From contig NZ_KN266207.1 of assembly GCF_000766945.1 (NCBI RefSeq), forward strand, positions 1,080,444 to 1,144,443: a DNA stretch of 64,000 nt, given 5' to 3'. The position numbers and the translations under genes are program-made. This stretch comes from Cellvibrio mixtus subsp. mixtus J3-8 (lineage in GTDB: Bacteria > Pseudomonadota > Gammaproteobacteria > Pseudomonadales > Cellvibrionaceae). The stretch's first letter is position 1; every line of letters begins with the position of its first letter. Below the pieces are notes generated by a model that saw only the letters and a program-made list of their open reading frames with translations, was not told the origin of the DNA and searched no databases. This document shows positions 26,925-38,709 of this stretch, piece by piece.

Positions 26925-27324
26925 TCTTGCCCGCATCAAATCAAGCAATACAGGTCATCAACAACCACTGGGTGGAGTAACTGAGCTGGTATTGACTAGC
27001 GATACCCCTGAACAATTAGCATTGCTTATGCCCATGATCGCCTATCTTAGCAATAGCTCTCAGGATCGTTGGATAACCTGGATAGCACCACACAATATTA
27101 GTCGTGAATTGTTAGAGTCCTACGGAGTAAATACACGTTATATCCGTGTAATTCATTGCCACGATCAACTAAGTTTATTGTGGGTTACATGGGAAGCATT
27201 AGCAGCAGGGAACAGCAATACAGTAATTTCCAGCCCGGGAAAATTAACTGATAAAGAGTTGAATCAACTTGAAACTGCGGCAATGAAAGGAAAATGCCAG
27301 GGTTTGTTATTGCGGGTTCGCTAG
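26917..27324 (+). CDS. sulA: SulA-like SOS cell division inhibitor
   Basis: This 135-residue protein is of the pseudomonad SulA type, whose family inhibits FtsZ polymerisation during the SOS response. It contains [22 protein letters not shown] and the SulA-like region that aligns with RecA/SulA folds. The start is a GTG at 26917 inside the lexA 3' end, with AGGAG nine bases upstream. Thus lexA and sulA are co-transcribed under the same SOS boxes, as in P. aeruginosa. Confidence 0.88.
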   Translation: MTNLARIKSSNTGHQQPLGGVTELVLTSDTPEQLALLMPMIAYLSNSSQDRWITWIAPHNISRELLESYGVNTRYIRVIHCHDQLSLLWVTWEALAAGNSNTVISSPGKLTDKELNQLETAAMKGKCQGLLLRVR

Positions 27325-27352
27325 CAGGAAGCAAATTGCTACAGAAAAGGAG

Positions 27353-27619
27353 TTAGTGCAGCATCAATTTTTCAGTATTGCTCAGCTCATCTGCGAGATC
27401 ATCAAGCATGGACTCCGCCTGTTGATCCGCAATATCACCCGCAGCTTCCATACCAGCCTCAATCATTGCTTTAGCAACATTGAATTTATCCTCGCCAAGA
27501 AACGCCAGCGATTCCTGAGAGAAACGAATAGTTACCAAAGGTTCATTGCCCTCATCGTCAGCTCGGGCTAAAGCCACATCACCATTGATAAGCTCAATAA
27601 TTTCATAAAACGATGACAT
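27353..27619 (-). CDS. small acidic conserved protein
   Basis: This 88-residue, strongly acidic protein (MSSFYEIIELINGDVALARA at the N terminus) has an initial beta-rich part and a C-terminal helix rich in Asp/Glu/Ala. A homologue of this type lies beside sulA in Pseudomonas as well. The function is unknown. It is convergent with lexA-sulA. Confidence 0.75.
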   Translation of the reverse strand: MSSFYEIIELINGDVALARADDEGNEPLVTIRFSQESLAFLGEDKFNVAKAMIEAGMEAAGDIADQQAESMLDDLADELSNTEKLMLH

Positions 27620-27680
27620 ACAAACCTCTGCATAAACCGGGCGCGCATTCTAGCATTGCAACCATTCAAAACCTATTGCT

Positions 27681-29099
27681 TCATAAAGTATCAGCAATCC
27701 TGGGTGATGCATGCAGAAACAAACAAGAACCCTCCGCAACAAACCGGCAATAATTCGCTAATGCCCCCGGCAATAGTACCACTTCACCTGCAGAAACCAC
27801 CTGATGGTGAGCATCCCACATGAGGCTTAATTCGCCTGCGATTGACATAACTAATGAATAGCCAGATAAATCAGGCTGATAAGAGCCTGAATTAATGTTA
27901 ATTCTATGCACGAAGAAATCATCAAAACAGACAATTTTTTCTACTTTGACCTGCTCATTGCTAACTAGAATTTCGGGTAAAGGTATTTGGAGGCAATCAA
28001 TATTCACAATAGATAGAGCACTTTCGGTATCCCAATGGTTTTGGGTTAACACCTTTTGTGCAAAGCTCAGAATCTTTCTCTCGTAAACCGGGGTTTGAAA
28101 TTCAACCACCCTGACACCGTGCTGGAGGGCATGGGGAACAAGTGTCGGAATAGCCAATGTATCGCCCACCGTTAACGGCAAATGATTTACAAAACTATTC
28201 ATTAGCGCTTTTAAGCGTTTCTCTTCCTTGATTAATTCTTTATTTTCAATGGATTGTGATAACTCTTTAATCCAATTTTTTAATTGCTCCACCGGGATTG
28301 GGGCATCAGGATTAAAATTATTTAATCGACACAACTCGTCCAATTTTCCATCTAAAACGCGCCGTACCTGTTCATATGCCCTGACCGCATTGAGATAAGC
28401 TTTTTTAAACTCCTCCGCACTCTCATATTCGTCCCTTTTTTTCGGTGCAAAGCCTAACTGTATTACACCTTTACCGTCAGGCCAGGCTTGTTCATTTACA
28501 TGGGTAACAACATACACTTCTTGTTTTTCTTCATGTAACTCAAAATAGAGGTCACCATAAACATCGTCAGGTAATGGATCCAATACTTTCAATAAAATCA
28601 ACGGCTTTTGATTTGCCTGTGGAAATAAAGATAGGACCCAGGGTAAAGGCAAATTACCATTCTCCCCTCGCACTGCAGCTTGCCCACGTATCTCGATACC
28701 TGTGAACCATATTTCTTGCCCCCAGGGTTTGGGGATATAGACAGGATCCAATACCCATGGAGCAGAAACATTAAAAATTGAAAAATGATTTTTTGCAGTA
28801 AATTGCCTTATTGACTCCAGGTCTGGCAGCAACGATTGGATAACAGGCACAAGTTCTGCCGAGAATGGAAAAACACTAAGATGGATAAACGAGCAGCCTG
28901 ATTCGCCAGTATGGATTAATGCAATTAATTCAATGGTCGGTTGACCGGGCAAATAAGTTTGGATGTATTTGAAATGAAGTGCAAACGCCTGATCATCAAT
29001 TACTTCGGATACCTCCCGGGTTTTAGATAGTTGCTCCGCGACCCAGGCATCTGGCCGTACATTTTCATCGAGGCTAAAACACTTCAAGGCAAATCTCAC
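27681..29099 (-). CDS. divergent type I phosphomannose isomerase-like cupin protein
   Basis: This 472-residue protein resembles type I mannose-6-phosphate isomerases: KPWGQEIW (like KPWG in PMI), LLKVLDPLPDD, the VPHALQHGVRVVEFQTP cupin stretch, and a C-terminal cupin from about 385. An alpha-helical segment (about 235-315) lies between, as in PMI. By eye the usual QxHP zinc motif reads ELHE, and the acid residue further on seems missing, so isomerase activity is doubtful. The start is a GTG at 29099 with a poor ribosome binding site. It is a single gene without close operon partners. Confidence 0.65.
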   Translation of the reverse strand: MRFALKCFSLDENVRPDAWVAEQLSKTREVSEVIDDQAFALHFKYIQTYLPGQPTIELIALIHTGESGCSFIHLSVFPFSAELVPVIQSLLPDLESIRQFTAKNHFSIFNVSAPWVLDPVYIPKPWGQEIWFTGIEIRGQAAVRGENGNLPLPWVLSLFPQANQKPLILLKVLDPLPDDVYGDLYFELHEEKQEVYVVTHVNEQAWPDGKGVIQLGFAPKKRDEYESAEEFKKAYLNAVRAYEQVRRVLDGKLDELCRLNNFNPDAPIPVEQLKNWIKELSQSIENKELIKEEKRLKALMNSFVNHLPLTVGDTLAIPTLVPHALQHGVRVVEFQTPVYERKILSFAQKVLTQNHWDTESALSIVNIDCLQIPLPEILVSNEQVKVEKIVCFDDFFVHRININSGSYQPDLSGYSLVMSIAGELSLMWDAHHQVVSAGEVVLLPGALANYCRFVAEGSCLFLHASPRIADTL

Positions 29100-29180
29100 T
29101 AAAAAGATAATGGCAGAGTTTACCAGAGGATTACCAAAAATCCCGCCAATCCAACTGCGTCAAATTGTAACCTCAAAATA

Positions 29181-29210
29181 AAACAGCCAATCTTTCGATT
29201 GGCTGTTTTT
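29181..29210. terminator. fadBA terminator
   Basis: AAACAGCCAATC-tttc-GATTGGCTGTTTTT is a strong hairpin, 46 bp after the fadA stop on the minus strand; its plus-strand side also has a T run. Confidence 0.88.
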
Positions 29211-29255
29211 ATGTAGCTATCGCAGCTGTTTAATATTAAAACCACAAATCACCGG

Positions 29256-30446
<1,191 letters not shown>

Positions 30447-32594
30447 TTAACCGTAAAATTTCTGATTATTAGCTGCTTTGGTTTTCAAACTATCTGGCGC
30501 AGAATACAACGCACCAAGATCACTGAATTTATTCGCCAAATCACAAAATGCCTGGGCACCAATGGAGTCAATCCAACGGAATACACCACCCCTGAACGGT
30601 GGAAAGCCGGTACCATAAACCAAAGCCATATCGGCTTCCGCTGCTGTTTCTACTATGCCTTCATCCAGGCAACGCGTTAATTCAGTGGCCATTGGGATCA
30701 TCATACGCGCAACAATATCTTCATCGCTCAACTCCACTACACCGGTCATAGTTGGCTTGAGAATTTCTACCACTTCAGGCGCAACCACTTTGGCAGGCTT
30801 GCCTTTTTTATCCAGCTCGTAATTGTAAAATCCTTTTTCATTTTTCTGCCCAAGGCGACCCGCGGCAAAAAGCGCATCAGTGCAAGATGTGAAGTCGCGT
30901 TTCATACGATCAGGAAAACCATCCGCCATTACTTTTTCTGCATGCACAGCAGTATCAATTCCTACAACATCAAGTAAATAAGCAGGCCCCATTGGCCAAC
31001 CCCAGGTTTCCATCAGCTTATCAATGCGATGAAAATCCACACCATCGCGCACTAACATGGCAAACCCGGCAAGATACGGAAATAACACACGGTTAACCAA
31101 AAAGCCGGGGCAATCTTTGACAACGATAGGTTTTTTACCCATGGCATTGGCATAAGCGACTGTACGGGCAACAGCGTTATCGGAGGTTTTCACACCGCGA
31201 ATAACCTCTACTAACGGCATCATATGCACCGGGTTAAAAAAGTGCATACCACAGAAATTTTCTGGCCTTGCCAATGCTTCTGCCAAAAAGGAAATGGAAA
31301 TCGTGGATGTATTTGATGCAATAACAGTATTCGCATTCACTTTTGCTTCGACTTCAGCCAATACTGCTTTTTTTACTTTTGGATTTTCAACAACAGCTTC
31401 AACCACAATATCTACCTGATCAAAGCCATCATAACTTAATGCAGGCTCAATCCTGTTTAACACATTACCCATTTCTGCCGGTGAGAGCTTTTTGCGCTCT
31501 ACACGCTTGCTAATGAGTTTATTAGCCTCAGACAAACCCAAATCTATCCCTTTTTGGGCAATATCTTTCATCTTGATTGGCACACCTTTAAGTGCTGATT
31601 GGTATGCGATGCCACCACCCATGATGCCTGCACCAAGAACTGCAGCGCGCTCGATTTTTTTGTCCGCTTTTTTCTCCCAGCCTTTTGCTTTTTTGCTGAG
31701 CATTTGTTCATTGATAAAAATACCGACCAACGATTGAGCAACAGGGGTTTGCGCCATTTTGGCAAAGTTTTCTGCTTCAGCTTGCAACGCTTCGTCACGA
31801 CCTTTATCTGCCGCTTTTTGCATTGCTTTGATCGCACTGACGGGAGCAGGGTAATTACGACCAGCTTGCGCACCAACAAATGCTTTGGAGGTTTCGAAGG
31901 CCATCATTGATTCAATAAAATTCAACTTAAGTGGACCTTTTTTCTGGGTGCGACGCGCCAGATAATCGAACTTGCCAGCGATGCATTGCGCCAGGCAATT
32001 CAATGCTGCATCCCTGAGTTTTCCAGGCTCTACCACCGCATCTACAACCCTGGCCGTCAGTGCAGCATCAGCATCATTTTCTTTGCCAGCAGCAATCCAT
32101 TCGACTGCTGTATCTAACCCTGCAACACGAGGCAAGCGCACAGTACCACCCCAACCTGGAATTATTCCAAGCTTGGTTTCCGGTAAACCTACTTTCGCTG
32201 CAGTGCTTGCAATACGGTAATCGCAAGAAAGACAAAACTCCAAACCGCCGCCAAGAGCAAAACCATTTATCGCTACCACCGTTGGGAATGGGAGATCTTC
32301 AAGACGGCAAAAATTACGGTTATTAGTTGCAAGATGACTGGTAATATTTTCCGGACCTGACGCAAAAACAGCGCCAAATTCCATAATATCCGCCCCGACA
32401 ATAAACACATCCTTGGCGCTCGTCACCAGTAAACCTTTAATATCTTTAGTGCTCTCCAGCAAATCAAGTACCTGCTGAAGTTCAGACACAGCAAGCAAAT
32501 TAAATTTATTCACTGACTCGCCTTGCAGGTCAAAGGTCAACTCTGCAATACCTTCAGGCAGCAGCGAAACCTTAAGGGCTTTTCCTTGGAACAT
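30447..32594 (-). CDS. fadB: fatty acid oxidation complex alpha subunit (enoyl-CoA hydratase / 3-hydroxyacyl-CoA dehydrogenase)
   Basis: FadB (715 aa, as in Pseudomonas) has an N-terminal crotonase domain (about 1-190) with [20 protein letters not shown] and [16 protein letters not shown]. The Rossmann domain follows, with [16 protein letters not shown] near 315-330, then [17 protein letters not shown] and the C-terminal dehydrogenase repeats. The ATG at 32594 ([10 protein letters not shown]) fits the family; an ATG five codons earlier has no better site. NADH and ETF electrons from this pathway could enter the ETF system at 0.8-5.3 kb. Confidence 0.96.
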   Translation of the reverse strand: MFQGKALKVSLLPEGIAELTFDLQGESVNKFNLLAVSELQQVLDLLESTKDIKGLLVTSAKDVFIVGADIMEFGAVFASGPENITSHLATNNRNFCRLEDLPFPTVVAINGFALGGGLEFCLSCDYRIASTAAKVGLPETKLGIIPGWGGTVRLPRVAGLDTAVEWIAAGKENDADAALTARVVDAVVEPGKLRDAALNCLAQCIAGKFDYLARRTQKKGPLKLNFIESMMAFETSKAFVGAQAGRNYPAPVSAIKAMQKAADKGRDEALQAEAENFAKMAQTPVAQSLVGIFINEQMLSKKAKGWEKKADKKIERAAVLGAGIMGGGIAYQSALKGVPIKMKDIAQKGIDLGLSEANKLISKRVERKKLSPAEMGNVLNRIEPALSYDGFDQVDIVVEAVVENPKVKKAVLAEVEAKVNANTVIASNTSTISISFLAEALARPENFCGMHFFNPVHMMPLVEVIRGVKTSDNAVARTVAYANAMGKKPIVVKDCPGFLVNRVLFPYLAGFAMLVRDGVDFHRIDKLMETWGWPMGPAYLLDVVGIDTAVHAEKVMADGFPDRMKRDFTSCTDALFAAGRLGQKNEKGFYNYELDKKGKPAKVVAPEVVEILKPTMTGVVELSDEDIVARMMIPMATELTRCLDEGIVETAAEADMALVYGTGFPPFRGGVFRWIDSIGAQAFCDLANKFSDLGALYSAPDSLKTKAANNQKFYG

Positions 32595-32713
32595 AATCAA
32601 ATCTCTCATTGAAATAAGGAGGGAAAATCTGAATTTGAGTTTAGCAGGCTGAGGTTAACTTGCCTTACGAGAGAGCAGACTGATGGGGAATAACGCACAA
32701 AAAAATACAACAA

Positions 32714-33286
32714 TTAGCAACTATGTGTAAAAAGCGAACAGATAAATAGTTTTAGGGGCACCTGCCCGGAATTAATAAACTGATGAAGTTGTCGAGAGGG
32801 TACATAAAATGTATCTGCTGCCCCCAAAGGTTCTTCTGCGAGAATAGATTTTAACTGAGCGTTACCAGTCACGATGACCCCACTGGCATCACAATCCAGC
32901 ATGGCTGGAACAGTCGAAGAATTCACAGCAACTTCGATATAACGAACAGACAATTGATCCCCAGCATGTAAAAAACTATCGCCTTGCTTTGCCTTGCGTG
33001 CGACACGAACTTTTGAATCAAGTTGAAAACTAAAAAAAACAGATAAACTGATTGGAATTGCAGAGAGAATTCTCTCCAGGGACTGAATGCTAGGACTAAC
33101 CTGCCCCAACTCAATCATTGAAATACTACTGTTAGTGACACCAGCCCGCTTGGCTAATTCGCGCTGGGATAAACCAAATGTTTCGCGAATTAACTTAAGG
33201 CGAATGGCGAAATCGCCAATAGTGGTTTGTGAACTGACTGCATGTTGATAATCAGGGAAATCCGGAGCTACTCCGTCAACAGACAT
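32714..33286 (-). CDS. XRE family regulator with C-terminal cupin
   Basis: This 190-residue protein has an N-terminal XRE helix-turn-helix (about 25-80, with GLSQRELAKRAGVTNSSISM) followed by a cupin_2 domain (about 105-185). The layout is that of PuuR-type regulators of polyamine or amino acid catabolism. A GTG three codons upstream is possible; the ATG at 33286 has GGGTG six bases before it. It lies 119 bp upstream of fadB on the same strand, but a regulatory link to fadBA is not shown. Confidence 0.85.
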   Translation of the reverse strand: MSVDGVAPDFPDYQHAVSSQTTIGDFAIRLKLIRETFGLSQRELAKRAGVTNSSISMIELGQVSPSIQSLERILSAIPISLSVFFSFQLDSKVRVARKAKQGDSFLHAGDQLSVRYIEVAVNSSTVPAMLDCDASGVIVTGNAQLKSILAEEPLGAADTFYVPSRQLHQFINSGQVPLKLFICSLFTHSC

Positions 33287-33356
33287 ACGTGGCACCCAAT
33301 ACTCGATTACATCTTATGATGACGCCGGATTTTTAAATCCGGCACGTCAGAAATAC

Positions 33357-33719
33357 TTACTTTTTAGAAGCAAGCAATTGTTCACGTTCACCAGTTGGCA
33401 GATTATCAACAATGAGTTGATATGAGTGATCAATCATTCGCTGGATCTGCTCACTCGGAATTGAACCATCCAGAATAATGGTGTTCCAGTGTTTCTTATT
33501 CATCTGGAAACCTGGACGTACAGCAGGATACTGCTCACGCAGCTGCAGAGCCAAATCAGGATCACACTTCAAACTCACACGTGGAACACCGCCTTCGGCC
33601 GTCAACGTGGCAAACATTTTATGGCAAACCTTATAGACCGCCATATCCGGGCCAGAGGGAAACATCTCTTTGGCTTGGTGTTTATTTAAAAGGTATTTCT
33701 GTGCAGAAAGAAAATCCAT
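33357..33719 (-). CDS. MmcQ/YjbR family protein
   Basis: This 120-residue protein of the YjbR (CyaY-like fold) family has the motif KCDPDLALQLREQYPAVRPGFQMNKKHWNTI, whose Lys-His-Trp block (NKKHWNT) is typical. A DNA-binding role has been proposed for the family but is not established. The ATG follows AAGGAC. A GC-rich hairpin (GCCGGATTT/AAATCCGGC, 33323-33343) lies after the stop and may be a weak terminator. Confidence 0.85.
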   Translation of the reverse strand: MDFLSAQKYLLNKHQAKEMFPSGPDMAVYKVCHKMFATLTAEGGVPRVSLKCDPDLALQLREQYPAVRPGFQMNKKHWNTIILDGSIPSEQIQRMIDHSYQLIVDNLPTGEREQLLASKK

Positions 33720-34267
33720 GTTTTAGTCCTTTATCGAACAACTCAGGTCGATTAAAAAGCTATAAAAAGGGTTAGGTTTAATGCAATAGCACTGATTACA
33801 GGATTGCCCAAGCTACAAAACATCAACTTTTATTAAAAGACTAATGATTCGTGCTTTGAAACTGCCCTTGTACTGGCACCGGTTACACTCCTGACGTATC
33901 CGCATAGGCTGTTGATTGAGCCATGCCATATGATCTTAAGTTATTATGGAGGCATAAAACGCTCGCCCATAACTTTAAATCATCGGCCCGCTCCCTCTAT
34001 TACCGCCTATTCTGCATCAGCCGCAACAGAAACGATAGAGAGAATGGCGTCAAAATCAACTATATTTGATTTGGCGTTGATTTTATGGTCAATCAGACCA
34101 GTTGTCACTCTATTCCACACCAATAATACGGTTATTTGCATTTTTTACCGGATTATTACCACGGAACCCAAATCTTTTGCTCTCCTTATCGAAGACTAGC
34201 ATATAGGTTACAAAAAAATACATTGCACAAACTTTTCGCAACCAGGTATTACTACTCAGTTAACTTT
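33720..34267. other. 548-bp gap without a supported gene
   Basis: Between the divergently placed yjbR-type gene and the malic enzyme 3' end I see no convincing gene. A 95-codon open frame (33912-34199) has no ribosome binding site or family resemblance. A 9-bp inverted repeat AAAATCAAC/GTTGATTTT (34052-34060 and 34076-34084) lies within it. The region may hold a regulatory RNA or a decayed gene. Confidence 0.4.
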
Positions 34268-35965
34268 CTAGAATGAAGTACGACGGTATTCCCTGTATTC
34301 TGGTTCCCAAAAATTTTTCTCTATTTTTTCGTTGATGATGTCTTCGGGTATTGGTAAGGCGACACCATCAGCAATAGCCTGTATTACCACCGCACGTGCA
34401 ATTAATTTGCTAACAGCACGAATATTTTCCAATGACGGCAATAAAGCCCCCGCGCCCGTTTGCGCAATTGGTGATGCATCTGCAAGTGCTTTGCTGGCCG
34501 CCATCATCATGGAATCAGTTACCCTTGATGCCTTGACAGTAATAACACCCAAACCAATACCTGGAAAAATATAACTATTATTGCATTGCGCAATTTCAAT
34601 AGAGTAATCCCCCATATCAACAGCTTCGAAAGGGCTACCGGTAGCTACCATTGCCTTACCCGAAGTCCAACGCAATAAATCCACAGGTTGTGCTTCTACT
34701 TGAGAAGTAGGGTTTGATAAAGGCAAAATCAATGGGCGTTCACAATTAGCCTGCATTGCTTCCACTATTGTTTTTGTGAACAAGCCAGCTTGCCCGGACA
34801 CACCAATTAACACGCTCGGCCTGGTATTAATCACCACATCTAACAAACTGATGGCGTCTTTATCAGGTGAATGAGCAAGAGTCCAACTACGTACTATTTG
34901 ATCAGGCGTACAAAAAGGAATTTGAAATTCGAATAATTCGGCAGAACTTTCCTGCAACAAACCATCTTTGCTTAACAAAAATATCCGGTTGCGGGCCTCA
35001 ATCTCTGTCGCACCTTCCGCAACCATATGCTTAACAATTTGGTCTGCTATCCCGCAACCTGCTGAACCAGCACCTGCAAATACAATACGTTGATCGCGTA
35101 AACGCTCGCCCTTAGCCAAGCACGCTGACATTAAGGTACCAACGGCAACAGCAGCAGTTCCTTGAATATCGTCATTAAAACAACACAGCTGATTACGATA
35201 ACGTTTTAATAATGGAGTCGCGTGATCCTGAGCAAAATCTTCGAATTGCAACAATACATTTGGCCAGCGCAATTTTACTGCCTGAATAAACTCATCAACA
35301 AAATTGTAATAATCATCACCTGATATGCGCGGATGGCGCCATCCCATATACATTGGATCATCTAGCAAGGCCGCATTATTGGTTCCCACATCTAACGTAA
35401 CCGGCAAGGTATATGCAGGGCTGATCCCTCCACACGCGGTGTAAAGGGCTAATTTACCGATAGGAATTCCCATTCCGCCAATTCCCTGGTCTCCCAGTCC
35501 AAGAATGCGTTCACCATCAGTAACTACTATGACTTTTACATTTTGTTTCGTCGCATTTTGTAGCATATCGTCAATACGATCGCGGTCCGGATATGAAATG
35601 AAAAGACCGCGCTTGCGTCGATATATTTTGGAAAATTGCTGGCACGCCAAACCGACGGTAGGAGTGTAAATAAGGGGCATTATTTCCGTGAGATGATCAG
35701 TCACCAGGCGGAAATAGGCGGTTTCATTGGTATCCTGAATATTGCGCAGGTAAATGTGCTTATCAATAGGTGTTTGAAAGGAGCAAAGTTGGTGATAAAC
35801 ACGCGCTTCCTGTTCTTCAATTGTTTCTATCTTGTAAGGTAAAAGCCCTTCCAGATTAAACTGCTGCCGCTCTCGCTGGGTGAACGCACTGCCTTTATTT
35901 AACAACGGAGCCTCTAGCAGAGCCGGTCCAGCAAAGGGAATATAAATTGGGCGTTTTTTCGTCAT
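34268..35965 (-). CDS. maeA: NAD-dependent malic enzyme
   Basis: This enzyme oxidatively decarboxylates malate to pyruvate. From the ATG at 35965 it has 565 aa, the same as E. coli MaeA. Motifs visible are [73 protein letters not shown] and the Rossmann loop [16 protein letters not shown]. An in-frame upstream start would add 27 hydrophobic residues not found in the family. It is monocistronic and divergent from the hopJ gene. Confidence 0.95.
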   Translation of the reverse strand: MTKKRPIYIPFAGPALLEAPLLNKGSAFTQRERQQFNLEGLLPYKIETIEEQEARVYHQLCSFQTPIDKHIYLRNIQDTNETAYFRLVTDHLTEIMPLIYTPTVGLACQQFSKIYRRKRGLFISYPDRDRIDDMLQNATKQNVKVIVVTDGERILGLGDQGIGGMGIPIGKLALYTACGGISPAYTLPVTLDVGTNNAALLDDPMYMGWRHPRISGDDYYNFVDEFIQAVKLRWPNVLLQFEDFAQDHATPLLKRYRNQLCCFNDDIQGTAAVAVGTLMSACLAKGERLRDQRIVFAGAGSAGCGIADQIVKHMVAEGATEIEARNRIFLLSKDGLLQESSAELFEFQIPFCTPDQIVRSWTLAHSPDKDAISLLDVVINTRPSVLIGVSGQAGLFTKTIVEAMQANCERPLILPLSNPTSQVEAQPVDLLRWTSGKAMVATGSPFEAVDMGDYSIEIAQCNNSYIFPGIGLGVITVKASRVTDSMMMAASKALADASPIAQTGAGALLPSLENIRAVSKLIARAVVIQAIADGVALPIPEDIINEKIEKNFWEPEYREYRRTSF

Positions 35966-36126
35966 GACACTCACTGACAGAAGGCTATATATATGGCAAC
36001 CATAGCGCAAATAACACGACACAACCAGAGTATAAACGTATAACAATTATTATTTTTGTAATTGAGGCGTTAAAATAGTTTTCCCGATTTATTATTTATC
36101 ATGTATCAGACAGAAAAGGGTTAGTT

Positions 36127-36474
36127 ATGACCGTTGAAGAATTTATCGCAAAATTAAACGCAACACCTGACAATATTGATTTTAAGGAAACTATTGCCGT
36201 TATAGAAACTCACTATGACTTTACCCCCACTGAATTTCAAAATGGTGAATTAAAAAATGAAGCAGGTCAAAACTCAGGATCATGCAAGCTATTTTCCTTT
36301 GCACAACGTTTGGAGCTCAACCAGCAGCAAACATTAAACTGCTTTGGTGATTACTACAGAATTGATGTGCTTCAACATCCAACGGCAACTGACCATCAAA
36401 ATATCCGGAATTTTATGAAATATGGCTGGCAGGGAATACATTTCAAACACCCTGCCTTGTCCCCTAAAGAATAA
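36127..36474 (+). CDS. HopJ type III effector family protein
   Basis: This 115-residue protein is of the HopJ family (EFIAKLNATPDNIDFKETIA, then HYDFTPTEFQNG and NSGSCKLFSFAQ). The name comes from a Pseudomonas syringae candidate effector, but the family is widespread in non-pathogens and no secretion genes lie here. The function is unknown. An AGGG site precedes the ATG. It is followed by the yjbQ-type gene after 15 bp. Confidence 0.85.
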   Translation: MTVEEFIAKLNATPDNIDFKETIAVIETHYDFTPTEFQNGELKNEAGQNSGSCKLFSFAQRLELNQQQTLNCFGDYYRIDVLQHPTATDHQNIRNFMKYGWQGIHFKHPALSPKE

Positions 36475-36489
36475 ATGTGAGCATTTACC

Positions 36490-36915
36490 ATGTGGATACA
36501 AAAAGAAATTCAATTATCTGCTTATGCGCGAGGTTTTCATCTGGTAACGGCTGAAATATTGAATAAAATTCCCGAGCTTAAGCAAATCCACATTGGTTTA
36601 TTGAATATCCTCATAAAACACACTTCAGCATCCCTCACTATCAATGAAAATGCAGATCCGACTGTACGTAAAGATTTTGAAAGTTTTTTTAATCGCATAG
36701 TGCCAGAAGATCAACCTTATTATTTACACAATGATGAAGGCAGCGATGACCTCCCGGCCCATTTAAAAAGCAGTTTGTTGGGGGCGAGCCTGAATATCCC
36801 TGTGACTAACGGACGTTTAAATATGGGGATATGGCAAGGCATCTATTTATGCGAACATCGCAATCATGGAGGGGCCAGGTCACTGGTACTGACATTGCAA
36901 GGTGAAAAACTTTAG
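36490..36915 (+). CDS. YjbQ family protein (secondary thiamine-phosphate synthase-like)
   Basis: This 141-residue UPF0047 protein has [20 protein letters not shown] near residues 48-67, and [20 protein letters not shown] with [12 protein letters not shown] toward the C terminus. E. coli YjbQ has weak thiamine-phosphate synthase activity. The true role is uncertain. It forms a two-gene plus-strand unit with the HopJ-family gene. Confidence 0.9.
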   Translation: MWIQKEIQLSAYARGFHLVTAEILNKIPELKQIHIGLLNILIKHTSASLTINENADPTVRKDFESFFNRIVPEDQPYYLHNDEGSDDLPAHLKSSLLGASLNIPVTNGRLNMGIWQGIYLCEHRNHGGARSLVLTLQGEKL

Positions 36916-37022
36916 AGTTATCAATTTTAATTTGCGATCAATCAAATCAGCACTCAATCAAGGTATTTAACTTTTAGTTAATTAACTAATGCAGGTAAAC
37001 ATTAAATAAAAATTCGCTCGAA

Positions 37023-37047
37023 AAAAAACCCGCAATTGCGGGTTTTT
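37023..37047. terminator. bidirectional terminator between yjbQ and ffh
   Basis: AAAACCCGCAATTGCGGGTTTT is a near perfect palindrome with A and T runs, 6 bp from the ffh stop. Confidence 0.9.
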
Positions 37048-37053
37048 TATTAA

Positions 37054-38445
37054 CTATTTGCGAAAGCCAGGTGGCAAAGTACCACCAGGAGGCATACCGG
37101 CACCAGGCATCATTCCGCCAATACCGCGAATCATTTTTTGCATACCACCGCCTTTCATTTTGCCCATCACTTTGGCCATTTGTTTATATTGTTTCAACAA
37201 ACGATTCAAGTCCTGGATTTCGGTACCAGAGCCAGCAGTAATACGACGTTTGCGCGAACCACTCAAATCATCCGGATTGCGGCGCTCTTCGGGAGTCATC
37301 GAATTTATGAGGGCTTCCATTGTTTTAAACTGCTTATTCATATTGGCAGTTTGTGCCAATTGGGCAACATTTCCCAAGCCAGGTAATTTATCCAGCATGG
37401 ACGTCAAGCCGCCCATGTTTTGCATTTGTTGCAACTGATCACGCAAATCCTCAAGGTCAAACTTTTGCCCTTTAGTGACTTTTTTGATTAGTTTTTCTGC
37501 TTTGGCCTTATCAACATTTCGCTCTACTTGTTCGATAAGCGAAAGAACATCACCCATTCCAAGAATACGTGACGCAATACGATCCGGATGGAAAGGCTCA
37601 AGTGCATCAACTTTTTCTCCAACACCCAGAAATTTAATCGGCTTGCCAGTGATGTGACGCACCGAAAGCGCGGCGCCGCCACGCGCATCACCATCAGCCT
37701 TGGTAAGAATTACACCGGTTAGCGGCAACGCATCATTAAAGGCTTTTGCGGTATTAACAGCGTCCTGACCGATCATCGCATCGATCACAAACAGGGTTTC
37801 AATAGGATTGATGGCCGCGTGCAACTCTTTAATTTCAGTCATCAGTTCTTCATCGACATGCAAACGGCCCGCGGTGTCGACAATCAATACATCAAAGAAT
37901 TGTTTTTTCGCGTGATCAATTGCATTTCGTGCAATATCCAAAGGCTTTTGATCGCCGGAGGAAGGATAAAAATCCACCTCAACTTCACCTGCAAGGGTTT
38001 GCAACTGTTGAATCGCCGCCGGGCGATAAACATCCGCGCTGACCACCAGGACTTTTTTCTTCTCTCGTTCTTTCAGGAAACGCGCCAGCTTGGCAACAGA
38101 GGTAGTTTTACCCGCACCTTGTAAACCCGCCATCAACACCACAGCAGGTGGTTGCTGGGCCAAATTTAAAGACTCATTCGCTTGTCCCATGGTAGCAATA
38201 AGTTCCGCTTCCACAATTTTGATAAATTGCTGGCCCGGATTTAACGCTTTGCTGATTTGCTGCCCTAAAGCGCGGCTACGGACCTGATCAATAAAGGTTT
38301 TTACAACTGGTAAGGCTACGTCAGCCTCTAACAACGCTTTACGCACATCACGCAGCGCGTCCTTGATGTTGTCTTCACTGAGGCGCGCCTTGCCGGTAAT
38401 ACTGCGCAGGGTATGGGATAAACGATCGGTTAAATTCTCAAACAT
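37054..38445 (-). CDS. ffh: signal recognition particle protein Ffh
   Basis: Ffh (463 aa) binds 4.5S RNA and signal sequences and targets ribosomes to FtsY. The NG GTPase domain holds GLQGAGKTT, DTAGRLH and TKADGDARGG. The M domain (about 300 on) is Met-rich (MQNMGG, MRG-type loops and MKGGGMQKMIRGIGGMMPGA). The ATG at 38445 gives MFENLTDRLS, matching the family. It is divergent from a CcsA-like gene as in Pseudomonas. Confidence 0.96.
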   Translation of the reverse strand: MFENLTDRLSHTLRSITGKARLSEDNIKDALRDVRKALLEADVALPVVKTFIDQVRSRALGQQISKALNPGQQFIKIVEAELIATMGQANESLNLAQQPPAVVLMAGLQGAGKTTSVAKLARFLKEREKKKVLVVSADVYRPAAIQQLQTLAGEVEVDFYPSSGDQKPLDIARNAIDHAKKQFFDVLIVDTAGRLHVDEELMTEIKELHAAINPIETLFVIDAMIGQDAVNTAKAFNDALPLTGVILTKADGDARGGAALSVRHITGKPIKFLGVGEKVDALEPFHPDRIASRILGMGDVLSLIEQVERNVDKAKAEKLIKKVTKGQKFDLEDLRDQLQQMQNMGGLTSMLDKLPGLGNVAQLAQTANMNKQFKTMEALINSMTPEERRNPDDLSGSRKRRITAGSGTEIQDLNRLLKQYKQMAKVMGKMKGGGMQKMIRGIGGMMPGAGMPPGGTLPPGFRK

Positions 38446-38709
38446 AGCCTGTCTCAAAAAATCAGCGTTAATGATGTCGGGATTGCTGACCAATACCGGC
38501 CAGGGTCACCAAATGATGGACCATCCACCTAAAGTGGGCGCGATTATACCTCCAAGCAACCTGAAAAGGAGTAACCACAGTAATATACGTAAAGACAAGA
38601 TTTGCTTATTAAGGTTACTTCTCATTTGTCTTCTCTTTAGAATAACCTTATGACACACTTGCGACCTCGGTTTTGCCATTGAAAAGCACTCAGGATTCCC
38701 CCTCGCAGC

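Noticed and set aside
33912-34199. 95-codon frame in the gap next to the malic enzyme gene
   Set aside because: No ribosome site, mixed composition, no recognisable domain; probably chance.
36127-36474. HopJ-family gene as a type III effector
   Set aside because: The family is common in non-pathogens and there are no secretion or chaperone genes nearby; the name is historical.
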